A DNA stretch of 64,000 bases from Hymenobacter psychrotolerans DSM 18569 (GTDB taxonomy: Bacteria; Bacteroidota; Bacteroidia; Cytophagales; Hymenobacteraceae), in NCBI RefSeq assembly GCF_900142395.1, contig NZ_FRAS01000010.1:1-64000 (forward strand), read 5' to 3'. Made by a program: the position numbers and the translations under genes. This document shows, in pieces, positions 24,509-33,496 of this stretch; positions within the stretch are counted from its first letter, which is position 1, and each line of letters begins with the position of its first letter. The notes beneath the pieces are model-generated. The model saw nothing but the letters and a program-made list of their open reading frames with translations, ran no database searches and was not told the origin of the DNA.

Positions 24509-25444
24509 ATGGCGTCGTCTTCTGCCACCCCCGCTGCTCCCGTATTTTCCGCTAAAGCCTGGCTTTCCGCGTTTCGGCCGCGCACGTTGCCGCTGGCCCT
24601 GGCCAGCATTATGGCAGGTGGGTTTCTGGCCGCCAGCTACGGGCAGTTTCGGGGCGAAGTAGTGGCCCTGGCCGCGCTTACAACCATTCTGCTCCAGATC
24701 CTGAGCAACCTCGCCAACGACTACGGCGACTCGCAGAACGGCGCCGACAGTGTGCACCGCGAAGGGCCGCAACGTGCCGTGCAGAGTGGCGCCATCACGC
24801 CGCAGCAGATGAAAAAAGGCATGGGCGTGTTCGGGGCGCTTTCGTTGCTGAGCGGGCTGGCTTTGCTGTGGGTGGCGCTGGGCACGGGCGGCGTCTGGAT
24901 TTTTGCCACGTTTTTCGTGCTGGGGCTTTCCGCCATCTGGGCAGCCGTAAACTACACGGCCGGCGCTAAGCCCTATGGCTATGCCGGCCTCGGCGACGTG
25001 TCAGTATTCGTTTTCTTTGGGATGGTGGGCGTGTGCGGCACGTATTTCCTGCAGGCCCGCGCCTTGCCGCTGCCGGTGCTGCTGCCCGCGGCTGCGCTGG
25101 GCTGCTTTGCCACGGCTGTGCTCAACGTCAACAATATCCGCGACATTCGTTCCGACGAGCTGGCCGGTAAAATTACCATCCCGGTGCGGCTGGGGCCGGT
25201 GCGGGCGCGCCGCTACCACTGGCTGCTGCTGCTGCTGGGCTTTGGGTGCGCCGTGGTGTATGTGGCCCTCACGTATCATTCGCCGTGGCAGTGGCTGTTT
25301 GTGCTTTCGGCGCCGCTGCTGCTGCGCAATGCTCGCGCCGTGTGGCAGCGCCAGGACTCCATGCAACTCGACCCGCTCCTCAAGCAAATGGCCCTCACCA
25401 CGCTGGTGTTTACGCTGCTGTTCGGAGTAGGGCAGGTGCTGTAG
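24509..25444 (+). CDS. menA: 1,4-dihydroxy-2-naphthoate polyprenyltransferase
   Basis: A 311-residue integral membrane prenyltransferase of the UbiA superfamily that attaches the polyprenyl tail in menaquinone synthesis. Eight to nine helices are visible. The first Asp-rich motif is NLANDYGDSQNGADS near residue 68. The second is the NNIRDIRSDELAGKIT segment near 208, and both are typical of MenA. Menaquinone as sole quinone fits Bacteroidota. It ends 10 bases before kptA, so the two may be co-transcribed. Confidence 0.95.
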   Translation: MASSSATPAAPVFSAKAWLSAFRPRTLPLALASIMAGGFLAASYGQFRGEVVALAALTTILLQILSNLANDYGDSQNGADSVHREGPQRAVQSGAITPQQMKKGMGVFGALSLLSGLALLWVALGTGGVWIFATFFVLGLSAIWAAVNYTAGAKPYGYAGLGDVSVFVFFGMVGVCGTYFLQARALPLPVLLPAAALGCFATAVLNVNNIRDIRSDELAGKITIPVRLGPVRARRYHWLLLLLGFGCAVVYVALTYHSPWQWLFVLSAPLLLRNARAVWQRQDSMQLDPLLKQMALTTLVFTLLFGVGQVL

Positions 25445-25454
25445 CAACGACGCT

Positions 25455-26012
25455 ATGCTCTCCGACAAAGAAACTACCCGCCTCAGCAAGCTGCTGAGTC
25501 TGGTGCTACGCCACAATCCGGCCCACCTCGGCCTGACGCTGGACGAGCACGGCTGGGTGGAAGTGGACACACTCCTGCGTCAGGCGCAGGCGCACCAGGT
25601 GCCACTTACCCGCGAAGCCCTGGTGCACATCGTGGAAACCAACGCCAAGCAGCGCTTCCGCTTCTCCGATGACCAGCAACGCATCCGGGCCAGCCAGGGG
25701 CATTCCGTGCAGGTAGCGCTGGGCTACGAGCCGGTGGTGCCGCCGGCCGTGCTCTACCACGGCACCACTACCCGCCACCACGAGCAGATTATGCGCGAAG
25801 GCCTACGGAAGATGAGCCGCCAGCAGGTGCATCTGAGCGCCGACGTAGCCACGGCCCGGCAGGTAGGGAGCCGCCACGGCCACCCCGTGATTCTGACCAT
25901 AGACGCCGCCCAAATGCACTCCGGCGGCCACGCTTTCTACCGCGCCGACAATGGTGTGTGGCTGACCGATGAAGTGCCGGCTTCCTATCTGCATCTGGCA
26001 GAAGGGCAGTAG
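25455..26012 (+). CDS. kptA: RNA 2'-phosphotransferase (Tpt1/KptA)
   Basis: A 185-residue enzyme that moves a 2'-phosphate from RNA to NAD+, giving ADP-ribose cyclic phosphate. Seen: the N-terminal winged-helix half with RLSKLLSLVLRHNPAHLGL and the catalytic half with YHGTTTRHHEQIMREGL near residue 100 and HLSADVATARQVGSRHG near 125. These carry the conserved Arg and His residues. In eukaryotes it finishes tRNA splicing. Bacteria lack that pathway, so the natural substrate is unknown. It follows menA by 10 bases and ends 4 bases from the convergent kinase gene. Confidence 0.95.
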   Translation: MLSDKETTRLSKLLSLVLRHNPAHLGLTLDEHGWVEVDTLLRQAQAHQVPLTREALVHIVETNAKQRFRFSDDQQRIRASQGHSVQVALGYEPVVPPAVLYHGTTTRHHEQIMREGLRKMSRQQVHLSADVATARQVGSRHGHPVILTIDAAQMHSGGHAFYRADNGVWLTDEVPASYLHLAEGQ

Positions 26013-26016
26013 CAGG

Positions 26017-29000
26017 CTACTGGTTTGCGCTACTGCCGCCTTCAGCTGCGCCATAATCCTGGCGCATCTGCTGCAGCACCTGGCCCAGGCGCCGCTCTAT
26101 CTCCTCCACCAACGCCGCCAGCGCGGGCCGGTGCAAGTCGTTCGGCCAGTTTTCCAGCTGCGTGAATAGGGGCAGCAGAGTCTGAACCTGCAGATGGGCC
26201 AGGCTGGGCCTGATTTCGTGGGCAGCTTCTTTCAGCGCGTTCAGGTCGTGGTGCGCCAGGCCAGCGCGCAGGTTAGCTAAGGTCTTGGCGCCGCTTTTCA
26301 GGAAAGTGCTGACCATGAAGGCCACAAACTGCTCATCCTGGCCAGCCATTTCCCGCAATCCGCTGAGCTGATAAAGCGGCGACGTTGGGCCCGTTGGGGT
26401 GGGCAGCCACTCGTGCAGGATGGTCAGCAGCTGGATTTCCAGAAAGGGCTTCGACAGGTAGTCGTTCATGCCTGCGGCCAGGCACTTTTCGTTGTCGCCT
26501 TTGATGGCATTGGCCGTCAGGCCGATAATGGGCGTAAGGATGCCTTGTTTGCGCAGCTGCCGGGTAGCGTCCAGGCCGTTGAGCACCGGCATCTGCACAT
26601 CCATCAGCACCACATCAAACGCGTGCTGTTGCAGGGCTGCTACGGCCAGCGCCCCGTTTTCGGCTTCCTGCACCTGCATACCGGCCTGCTCCAGAAACGA
26701 CTTGGCCAGCAGGCGGTTGTATTCGTTGTCTTCGGCCAGCAGCACACGCCGGCCGCGCAACGCTTCCCGTAGGTCTATGGGGCTGGCCAGCAGCTCGGGG
26801 CGGGGCAGGTGGGCGGGCGAGCCTACCGGCAGGCGCAGGGAAAAGATGCTGGTGGTACCGTGCCCCAGCTCACTTTCGAGCCGAATCTGGCCGCCCATCA
26901 GCAGCACCAGCTTTCTGGAAATGCTTAGCCCAAGGCCCGTGCCCCCAAACTTGCGCGACACAGAAGCATCCTGCTGGCTGAAGTTTTGAAACAGGCTGGC
27001 CTGGTATTCCGGCGAAATGCCGATGCCCGTGTCGCGGATGCGGAACTCCACTTCCAGCTCGGTATCGGTGCGGCTCAGCGCCTCGCAGGAAATCCGGACA
27101 GTGCCTTGCTCCGTGAACTTAATGGCGTTGCCGGCCAGGTTCAGCAGCACCTGCGTGATGCGGTGCGGGTCGCCGAGCAGCACTGGCGGAATAGTGGGGC
27201 TTACGTGTACCTGCAGACTCAGGCCTTTGTCTTCGGCTTTGTATTGCAGCGTTTTTTCTACCTGCCGGCACACCTGGCGCACATCAAACCCGATGTGCTC
27301 AATGGTCATTTTGCCCGCCTCAATCTTGGACTGGTCCAGCACATCGTTGATGATGACGAGCAGGTTGCCGGCCGACGTGGCTATAGCGTGCAAATACTCG
27401 TTCTGCTGGCCGGAAAGGGGCGTTTTGGCCAGCAGCTGGCTCATGCCCAGAATGGCATTCATGGGCGTGCGAATCTCGTGGCTCATGTTGGCCAGAAACA
27501 GCTCCTTGGCCTGCGCCGACTCCTCGGCCAGCTGTTTGGCCTCGCGCAGCTTGATTTCCAGCTCTTTCTGGTGCGTGATGTCCAGGTGCGCCGCAATCGA
27601 GCCGATGTACTGTTTTTCGTCGTTGTAGAGCGGGGCGCCACTCACTATCAGCCATTTGATGTCGCCGGCTTTGGTGTTGATGGGTACTTCGTAGGTATCG
27701 GCAACGCCGGCGGCTCGTAGCGCCCACTTTTCCTGCGGCACATGCTGGCTGCCCTCCGCCGGTTTTATTATCGACATGGGCGCGTTCAGCAGCTCGTCGG
27801 CGCGGTAGCCCGATATGTCGCAGTAGCTCTGGTTAACAAAAACAATCTGCTTCTCTACGTTTATCTCCAGCAGCCCGAGCCGCAGGTTTTCCAGAATGCT
27901 GCGGTATTTCTCTTCGCGCCGCCGGAGCGCAACGGCCTCGGTGGTGCGCTCCGTAATGTCCTCGTACTTCCACAGAAAGCCGATGTACTCGTCCTGCACG
28001 TAAATGGGCGTCGCGTCGCGGCTGAACACGCGCCCGTCCTTGAGCGTCAGGGTTTCCTCTTTTACCGTCAGGCGCTGCTCCCGGATAGAATCAACGCGAC
28101 GCAGAAAGCCCTGCTCGTCGCAGAAAGCCACGTAAGCCTGCTGCGCCAGTTCCCGGCAGTCGGCCCCCACCAGCTGTTCGGGTGGGTGGGGCAGCTGAAA
28201 CATGCGGCAGAACGCCTCGTTGGCGAGAATGATTTTCATGTTCTCGTCTTCGAGCAGCACCGCTCCCTGCAGGCTGGCAATGGTGCTGGCCAGGCGCAGC
28301 GCCGACGCCTCGCGGGCCCGGTTGGCCTTCGTGATTTCCGTGATGTCGGTGTAGGTGCCTGTCAGGATCAGCGGGTGGCCGTGCTCGTCATGCTCCGTAA
28401 TCAGGCCCCGGGCCAGGATCCGGATGGCTTCTCCCTGCGCATCAGTGAGCTGATAGATAACGGAGTATAAGTCGGTTTCGCCGTTGGCGTATGCCTGGAA
28501 AGCCTGCTCGGAAGCCTGCCAGTCTTCCGCCCTGATGTTGGCCAGGTAAGGCAGCACCGCCGACTGCGTGTTGGTGCCGGGAACGTGGCCCAGCAGGTCG
28601 CGGTACTTCTGCGAAATCAGGAGTTGCTGGGTGTGCAGGTTATACTCCCAGGTGTGGTTGCCGACGCCTTCCATGGCAGTGCGCCACCGTTGGTTGCTGG
28701 CCTGCACCAGCTCCTGCGCCACCACGGCCGCCGTGGTTTCGTGCATAATGCCCCGGTACACCAGCCCGTTGTCATCCTGATCCGACACCAGGGCGTAGGC
28801 GCGCCACCAGCGTAGCGGCTGCCCCGGCACCAGCATCCGGGCCTCAAACTCCCAGGGAATCCGCTGCCGGTTGGCTTCCTCCACCGACCGCCGCCACTGC
28901 TCGCGGTCATCGGGGTAGATGTATTCCGGTATCCGGAGCACTTCGTCGGGCGAGATGCCGAACAGCTCCCGGAACTTCGGGCTGGCGTAGGTGGCGTAGT

Positions 29001-29613
29001 AGGTGCCGTCGTAGTTTTCGCGCCACTCGTAGAGCGCACCCGGGGCTTTCTCAATCAGCTTGCGGAAGCGTTGCTCATTTTCGAACAGCGCCTGCCGGGC
29101 TACGTGCTGCTCGGTGGCGTCCTCAACCATACTGATGTAGAGAAGGGCCTGGCCTTGCGCGTTCAGCAGCGGCTGGGCTTTCACGCGCATCCAGCGTACA
29201 GGGCTTTTCTGGTTCGGGTTGGGGCCTTCAAACTCATACGGCAGGCTCTGGGCCCGGCACTGCTCGACATACGCGGCCGTGGGCTCATCGGGCCAGTAGT
29301 GGGGCAGGGCATCTTTGATGAGCCGCCCGGCTATGTCATCCAGCGTGCAGCCACAGAGCCGCATAAAGCCTTGGTTCAGCCACAGAATATGGCTTTGCGG
29401 ATCGGTCAGCAGCACCGATGAAAACACGTTTTCCAGCAGCCGAACCAGCGGGGCCAGATACTCCAGCCCGGGCCGGGCCGATAAGGCAGCAGGCAGCGGC
29501 GGAAGCGGCCGGGTGCGCAGCAGGTCCAGCTCGGCCTGCTGGCGTGCAATGGTTTCCTGCAGACGGGCATTTTCGGCTTTCAGCGCCTCAAAGTTCTCCT
29601 CTTCTCGTTCCAT
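26017..29613 (-). CDS. Hybrid sensor histidine kinase with five PAS domains, receiver and HPt
   Basis: A 1198-residue cytoplasmic sensor with no membrane helix. Order: short coiled coil (1-35); about five PAS/PAC units (about 55-690); HisKA with the phospho-His in SHEIRTPMNAILGMSQLL (about 715); an ATP-binding domain with NAIKFTEQG, DTGIGI and GGTGLGLSIS; a receiver near 960-1080 with LAEDNEYN, the phospho-Asp in VVLMDVQMP and the LTANAIKG Lys region; and a C-terminal HPt-like helix bundle with AAHEIRPSLAHL. The canonical HPt core is AHxLKGS, so this HPt is divergent. The separate output regulator is unknown. No repressor-like site was recognised upstream. Confidence 0.9.
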   Translation of the reverse strand: MEREEENFEALKAENARLQETIARQQAELDLLRTRPLPPLPAALSARPGLEYLAPLVRLLENVFSSVLLTDPQSHILWLNQGFMRLCGCTLDDIAGRLIKDALPHYWPDEPTAAYVEQCRAQSLPYEFEGPNPNQKSPVRWMRVKAQPLLNAQGQALLYISMVEDATEQHVARQALFENEQRFRKLIEKAPGALYEWRENYDGTYYATYASPKFRELFGISPDEVLRIPEYIYPDDREQWRRSVEEANRQRIPWEFEARMLVPGQPLRWWRAYALVSDQDDNGLVYRGIMHETTAAVVAQELVQASNQRWRTAMEGVGNHTWEYNLHTQQLLISQKYRDLLGHVPGTNTQSAVLPYLANIRAEDWQASEQAFQAYANGETDLYSVIYQLTDAQGEAIRILARGLITEHDEHGHPLILTGTYTDITEITKANRAREASALRLASTIASLQGAVLLEDENMKIILANEAFCRMFQLPHPPEQLVGADCRELAQQAYVAFCDEQGFLRRVDSIREQRLTVKEETLTLKDGRVFSRDATPIYVQDEYIGFLWKYEDITERTTEAVALRRREEKYRSILENLRLGLLEINVEKQIVFVNQSYCDISGYRADELLNAPMSIIKPAEGSQHVPQEKWALRAAGVADTYEVPINTKAGDIKWLIVSGAPLYNDEKQYIGSIAAHLDITHQKELEIKLREAKQLAEESAQAKELFLANMSHEIRTPMNAILGMSQLLAKTPLSGQQNEYLHAIATSAGNLLVIINDVLDQSKIEAGKMTIEHIGFDVRQVCRQVEKTLQYKAEDKGLSLQVHVSPTIPPVLLGDPHRITQVLLNLAGNAIKFTEQGTVRISCEALSRTDTELEVEFRIRDTGIGISPEYQASLFQNFSQQDASVSRKFGGTGLGLSISRKLVLLMGGQIRLESELGHGTTSIFSLRLPVGSPAHLPRPELLASPIDLREALRGRRVLLAEDNEYNRLLAKSFLEQAGMQVQEAENGALAVAALQQHAFDVVLMDVQMPVLNGLDATRQLRKQGILTPIIGLTANAIKGDNEKCLAAGMNDYLSKPFLEIQLLTILHEWLPTPTGPTSPLYQLSGLREMAGQDEQFVAFMVSTFLKSGAKTLANLRAGLAHHDLNALKEAAHEIRPSLAHLQVQTLLPLFTQLENWPNDLHRPALAALVEEIERRLGQVLQQMRQDYGAAEGGSSANQ

Positions 29614-29777
29614 TAACTCCGCGTTACGATACTGCTACTGCTGATAGAACCGAATAAAAAAGGCCTGTATATCGCTGCTGCGGGCAACCCGCACAAGATA
29701 AATATAAGTTCCAATGCCCGTTAGCGCACTACCTGGCACAAAGTAGCTGCGGCAGGCGTCCCGGCAGGACGGTACAT

Positions 29778-29811
29778 AAAAAAGCCCCCACTGATGAGCG
29801 GAGGCTTTTTG
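29778..29811 (-). terminator. Terminator of DEAD-box helicase gene
   Basis: Stem AAAAAAGCC / GGCTTTTT with a 16-base loop just past the helicase stop codon, ending in a T-run on the minus strand. Confidence 0.75.
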
Positions 29812-29820
29812 GGGCTGTGC

Positions 29821-31515
29821 TTACTCAGCGCTAGGTGAGGCCGGGGCGGCGGCTGCAGGCGCCGGGACGCTGCCTTCCGGCCGGGGCCCACGCCCGCCCC
29901 GGTTGCGGCCGCCACGCTTGCGGCGGCGCTGGCCATCCGGCTGCTCGCCTTCGGCCCGTGGGGCGGCGCCTTCCGGCTGTTCCCCTTCGGCGCGGGGTGG
30001 GCGCGGAGCACGCGGCTCACGCGGGGGGCGGGCTTCTCCTTCGGGGCGTGGAGCGCGGGGCTCGCGCCGGGTCCGGGATTCGCTGCCTTCCGGGCGGTCT
30101 TCGCGGGGTGGGCGCTGGTAGGGCTGGGCGGGCGCTTGGCCGGCATCGAGGGCGGCCAAAGCAGCCTGTGCCTTGGCAATGCGGGCCTGCTGGTCGGCAT
30201 CGGGCTTGCCATCGGCGCGGGGCGGGCGGCCGCCTTCTCGGCCGCCGGAACGGCCACCACCTTCGGGGCGTGGGCCCCGGTCGCGGCTTCCGCCGCTGCC
30301 GCCGGAACGGGCACCCCGCTCTGGCCGGCCGCCAATCTTGCCGCGCAGGCCGCTGAAGCGTTTGGGGTCGAACTCGGGCGCTTCGCCCAGGCCCATGGCC
30401 TCCGTGATGCTCTGCTTTTCTACTTCGCGCTCAATCAGCTTCTCAATCTTCAGGACACGGTCCTGGTCCTGGTCGGAAATGAAGGTGATGGCCGTGCCTT
30501 TGGTGGCCGCGCGGGCCGTGCGCCCGATGCGGTGCACGTAGTCTTCGGCGGCGCGCGGGATGTCGTAGTTCACCACGTGGCTCAGCGAGTCGATGTCGAT
30601 GCCGCGGCTCAGCACATCGGTGGCTACTAGAATCGGGAACTGCTTGTTTTTGAAGGCCCGCATGATTTCCTCGCGCTCCTCCTGCGTCCGGTCCGAGCTG
30701 ATGCCGCGCGCCTCAATGCCGAGCTTGTTGATGGCCCGCACAATACCGCCTACAGCCGCTTTCTGGCTCGTAAACAGCACCATGCTCTGCACGTCCTGGG
30801 TTTTGATGATGTGCTCGAGCAGGTAAATCTTCTGGCGGTCGAAGGCCATGTAGAACTGCTGGTCGATGCCGGCGGCGGGCTTGGATACGGCCAGCCGGAT
30901 TTCCTCCGGATTCTTGAGCAGCTGCTGCGAAAAGTCGCGGATTTTGCTGGGCATCGTGGCCGAGAACAGCAGCGTCTGGCGCTCTTTGGGCAGCTGCCGC
31001 ACAATGTTGAGGATGTCATCGGAGAAGCCCATGTCCATCATCTTGTCGGCCTCGTCGAGCACCAGATACTTCAGGTCTTCGAACTTCACGTAGCCCATCT
31101 GCATGTGCGCAATCAGGCGGCCGGGCGTGGCAATGATGATGTCGGCGCCGGAAGTGAGGGCGCGCTTCTGCTGCTCCCAGCCTTCGCTCTTGCCGCCGCC
31201 ATAAATGGCAATGGAGCTGGCTTCCACGAAGTAGCCGAAACCCGTCACCTGCTCGTCAATCTGGGTGGCCAGCTCGCGGGTGGGCACCAGCACCAGCGTG
31301 GAAGTGGTGCCGTGCTTGGCGTGGGAAATCTTGTCGAGCAGGGGCAGCAGGTAGGCGGCGGTTTTGCCGGTGCCGGTCTGGGCGCAGGCAATCAGGTCTT
31401 TGCCTTCCAGGATTTTGGGAATGGCCTGCTCCTGGATGGGCGTGGCATTCTGGTAGTTCATGGCGTCCACGCCGGCCAGCAGGTCGTCGTGGAGGTTGAA
31501 TTCGTGAAACGTCAA
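29821..31515 (-). CDS. DEAD-box RNA helicase, RhlE-like, with long basic disordered tail
   Basis: A 564-residue ATP-dependent RNA helicase. Motifs in order: the Q motif (ATPIQEQAIP), AQTGTGKTAAYLLP, PTRELATQ, TPGRL, DEAD in VLDEADKMMDMGF, SATMP, ATDVLSRGIDI and HRIGRTARAATKG. From about residue 390 the protein becomes a Pro/Arg/Glu/Gly-rich, probably disordered tail. It has repeats such as RPEGE and REPRAPRP and a GGRNRGGRG patch likely to bind RNA. Such tails are common in Bacteroidota RhlE proteins used in cold growth and ribosome assembly. A TATCTTTG element lies 75 bases upstream. Confidence 0.94.
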   Translation of the reverse strand: MTFHEFNLHDDLLAGVDAMNYQNATPIQEQAIPKILEGKDLIACAQTGTGKTAAYLLPLLDKISHAKHGTTSTLVLVPTRELATQIDEQVTGFGYFVEASSIAIYGGGKSEGWEQQKRALTSGADIIIATPGRLIAHMQMGYVKFEDLKYLVLDEADKMMDMGFSDDILNIVRQLPKERQTLLFSATMPSKIRDFSQQLLKNPEEIRLAVSKPAAGIDQQFYMAFDRQKIYLLEHIIKTQDVQSMVLFTSQKAAVGGIVRAINKLGIEARGISSDRTQEEREEIMRAFKNKQFPILVATDVLSRGIDIDSLSHVVNYDIPRAAEDYVHRIGRTARAATKGTAITFISDQDQDRVLKIEKLIEREVEKQSITEAMGLGEAPEFDPKRFSGLRGKIGGRPERGARSGGSGGSRDRGPRPEGGGRSGGREGGRPPRADGKPDADQQARIAKAQAALAALDAGQAPAQPYQRPPREDRPEGSESRTRREPRAPRPEGEARPPREPRAPRPPRAEGEQPEGAAPRAEGEQPDGQRRRKRGGRNRGGRGPRPEGSVPAPAAAAPASPSAE

Positions 31516-31589
31516 GGTTCAGCGAGTTAGGATGATGAATGGCTGACCCTGGTTTCCTGGTCAGCTTGCGGCAGTAACTTGTCTTACAA

Positions 31590-31597
31590 CAAAGATA
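31590..31597 (-). promoter_or_regulatory. -7 element TATCTTTG for DEAD-box helicase
   Basis: Exact consensus match on the minus strand. It implies a 5' leader of about 65-70 bases, which may matter for cold-responsive translation. Confidence 0.6.
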
Positions 31598-31676
31598 GGA
31601 GGATTTCGTGCCGCTATATCGCCGGCCGGGTACGGTGGCCGCCCGGGTTTGGGCACCCGGCCGCCGATAAATGATT

Positions 31677-31713
31677 CGGGCCGGGCCTGCTGCAGGCTAC
31701 CAGGCCCGGCCCG
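31677..31713 (-). terminator. Terminator hairpin of desaturase gene
   Basis: Perfect 13-bp GC-rich arms CGGGCCGGGCCTG (31677-31689) and CAGGCCCGGCCCG (31701-31713), 15 bases past the stop codon. There is no long T-run. Confidence 0.6.
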
Positions 31714-31727
31714 GGCAGCTAGTACGC

Positions 31728-32804
31728 CTACCGGCCCAGCTTACGCAGCATCCGGTAATGGGACTGTAGTGCCCCGGCGAAGGATGGATTTTCCAGGTAC
31801 GGAAGCCCAAATTCCAGGGCCGTTTGCCGGACGATGCCGGACAGCGCCGGATAATGAATATGGCAGATGCGGGGAAACAGATGATGCTCAATCTGCCGGT
31901 TGAGGCCACCGCACAGAAAGGCTACCAGCGCACTGTTGGGCGAGAAGTTGGCGGTGGTCTGCAACTGATGGACAGCCCAGGCCTCCTGCACATCACCTGC
32001 TTCGTCGGGCAGGGGGAAGGCGGTGCCCTCCACCACGTGCGCGAGCTGAAACACGAGGCCCAGCACCAGGCCTTCCACGAAGTGCATGCCCAGAAAGCCC
32101 AGCGCAACCTGCCACCACGTCACGTCCAGCACGAGCAGCGGCACCACAATGAAGAGCAGGTAATACAGGGCTTTGTAAGCAAACAGGTTGATGTACTCTT
32201 TCCGGGGGTGCGCCGGCGTGGGGTGCTGCCCGATACGGTCTTTGAAGAACTTGAGGTAGTCTTTGCGTAGAACCCAAGAGAGCGAAGCCAGGCCGTAGAG
32301 CGGAAATGCGTACAGGTGCTGGTAGCGCTGCCAGGGCCGGATGGGCTCTTCGGCGCAGAGCCGGATCAGGCCGGGCGCAACCTCAATATCCTCGTCGTGG
32401 CCGGGGATATTGGTGTAGGTGTGGTGCACGATATTGTGGGTGATGGTCCACACGTAAGGATTGGCGCCAATCAGGTTGAACAGCAGGCTGAACACCCGGT
32501 TAACCCGCTTATTGGCTGAAAAACCGCCGTGCATGGCATCGTGGCAGATGTTGAAGCCGATAAAGGCACAGCAGGCACCCAGCAGCCCCGCCAGCCCCAG
32601 TAGCTCCCACGGGCCGAACGAGCCGAATAGAATCAGGCTATACAGACCTACAAAGCTGAAAAGGAAAAACAGCGTTTTGGCCCACATGGCCCCGTTGGCG
32701 TGGCGCGAGAGTTGCCGGCTCTGGAAATAGGCGTCGACCCGCTCCCGCACGGTAGCAAAGAAGGTGGACCGGGCAGCGTTGGTAAACTTGAGCGTGGAGG
32801 GCAT
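31728..32804 (-). CDS. Membrane fatty acid desaturase, acyl-lipid/linoleoyl-CoA type
   Basis: A 358-residue di-iron desaturase with four or more membrane helices. All three histidine boxes are present: HDAMHGG near residue 92, HNIVHHTYTN near 128, and QIEHHLFPRICH near 305. The last has Gln in place of the first His, typical of front-end (delta-5/6 type) desaturases. It introduces a double bond into fatty acyl chains, probably for membrane fluidity. The ATG at 32804 is preferred. A TTCCTTTG sequence lies 3 bases upstream and may be a -7 element for a near-leaderless mRNA. Confidence 0.92.
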   Translation of the reverse strand: MPSTLKFTNAARSTFFATVRERVDAYFQSRQLSRHANGAMWAKTLFFLFSFVGLYSLILFGSFGPWELLGLAGLLGACCAFIGFNICHDAMHGGFSANKRVNRVFSLLFNLIGANPYVWTITHNIVHHTYTNIPGHDEDIEVAPGLIRLCAEEPIRPWQRYQHLYAFPLYGLASLSWVLRKDYLKFFKDRIGQHPTPAHPRKEYINLFAYKALYYLLFIVVPLLVLDVTWWQVALGFLGMHFVEGLVLGLVFQLAHVVEGTAFPLPDEAGDVQEAWAVHQLQTTANFSPNSALVAFLCGGLNRQIEHHLFPRICHIHYPALSGIVRQTALEFGLPYLENPSFAGALQSHYRMLRKLGR

Positions 32805-32815
32805 ACACAAAGGAA

Positions 32816-33160
32816 AACGGGGCGAGCAGTCCGCACCGCCTTCACTACACATCTATAGGAAGGGCTAAACTACGACCTCTTAACCGGAACCAGCAGGAAA
32901 TAGCTCCACCGTAAGGTTTATAACTGACCGGATAGCGGCTTTCAACCAGGGCAACGCATTGAACTACAGGCTCTGGGTATATTACCTTCAGCGCTTGCAG
33001 CAGGACAGTACTTCTGGCTCGGCTGTTATAGGCTCTATGCTGAGCCCGGCTCCATACTGCGCCACGCCAGAGAACAGCACGGGCCTGCCAGAAGGCGCAA
33101 AACCGGCAAGACAGCCATCGGCAGGCACCATATCCTGCGGGGCCTGCGTATCAGGGGCTG
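32816..33160. other. Gap without recognisable gene
   Basis: Between the desaturase and the 83-residue protein gene the sequence is mixed in composition. A 93-codon open frame on the plus strand (32959-33240) overlaps the next gene and reads like non-coding sequence. No RNA gene or repeat was recognised. Confidence 0.5.
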
Positions 33161-33168
33161 TACCTTTC
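33161..33168 (+). promoter_or_regulatory. Possible -7 element TACCTTTC
   Basis: One change from TAnnTTTG, 10 bases upstream of the ATG of the 83-residue protein. If used, the leader is only a few bases. Confidence 0.4.
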
Positions 33169-33178
33169 CTACATCGTC

Positions 33179-33430
33179 ATGCCTATCGATTCCGCCGCCA
33201 ACAGCAATCAACTCGTGCGCTACCACCTGCAGCTGCCTGAGTCGCTGGAGGAGCAACAACTGATTGCCATCCGCGACCTGCTCACCGAGCACCACTTCCT
33301 GGTAGATCGGCTCGGGCCCGGCGAAGCCGTGGTAGCCTCCACGCAAGGGGCCGACCCGGATTGGGTTCCGATCAAAAAGGCCATGAAGGCCATCGGCTCC
33401 CCGATTCAGGCTGTAACCACAGCAGAATAG
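33179..33430 (+). CDS. Small conserved-looking protein of unknown function, 83 residues
   Basis: A soluble protein with no cysteines, no signal peptide and no membrane segment. It has two predicted helices (LPESLEEQQLIAIRDLLTEH and VPIKKAMKAIGSPIQAV) around a short beta hairpin (FLVDRLGPGEAVVASTQG). I do not recognise a family. Codon use and the upstream promoter-like element support it being real. Its last codons form part of a large hairpin (33421-33496), so translation to the end would disturb that structure. Confidence 0.65.
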   Translation: MPIDSAANSNQLVRYHLQLPESLEEQQLIAIRDLLTEHHFLVDRLGPGEAVVASTQGADPDWVPIKKAMKAIGSPIQAVTTAE

Positions 33431-33496
33431 CTTTTGTGGCCGGCCGGAGTACGCTACTACGCGAAGTACTCCGGCCAGCCACAAAAGCATTCTGCT
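33421..33496. terminator. Long inverted repeat between convergent genes, overlapping gene ends
   Basis: Arms of about 31 bp (33421-33452 and 33466-33496) with two or three mismatches surround a 13-base loop. The left arm contains the last codons and stop of the 83-residue gene; the right arm reaches the stop of the oxidoreductase gene. It probably ends both transcripts. Confidence 0.75.

Noticed and set aside
32959-33240. 93-codon plus-strand frame before the 83-residue gene
   Set aside because: It overlaps the better-supported gene, has no homology-like features and no promoter.
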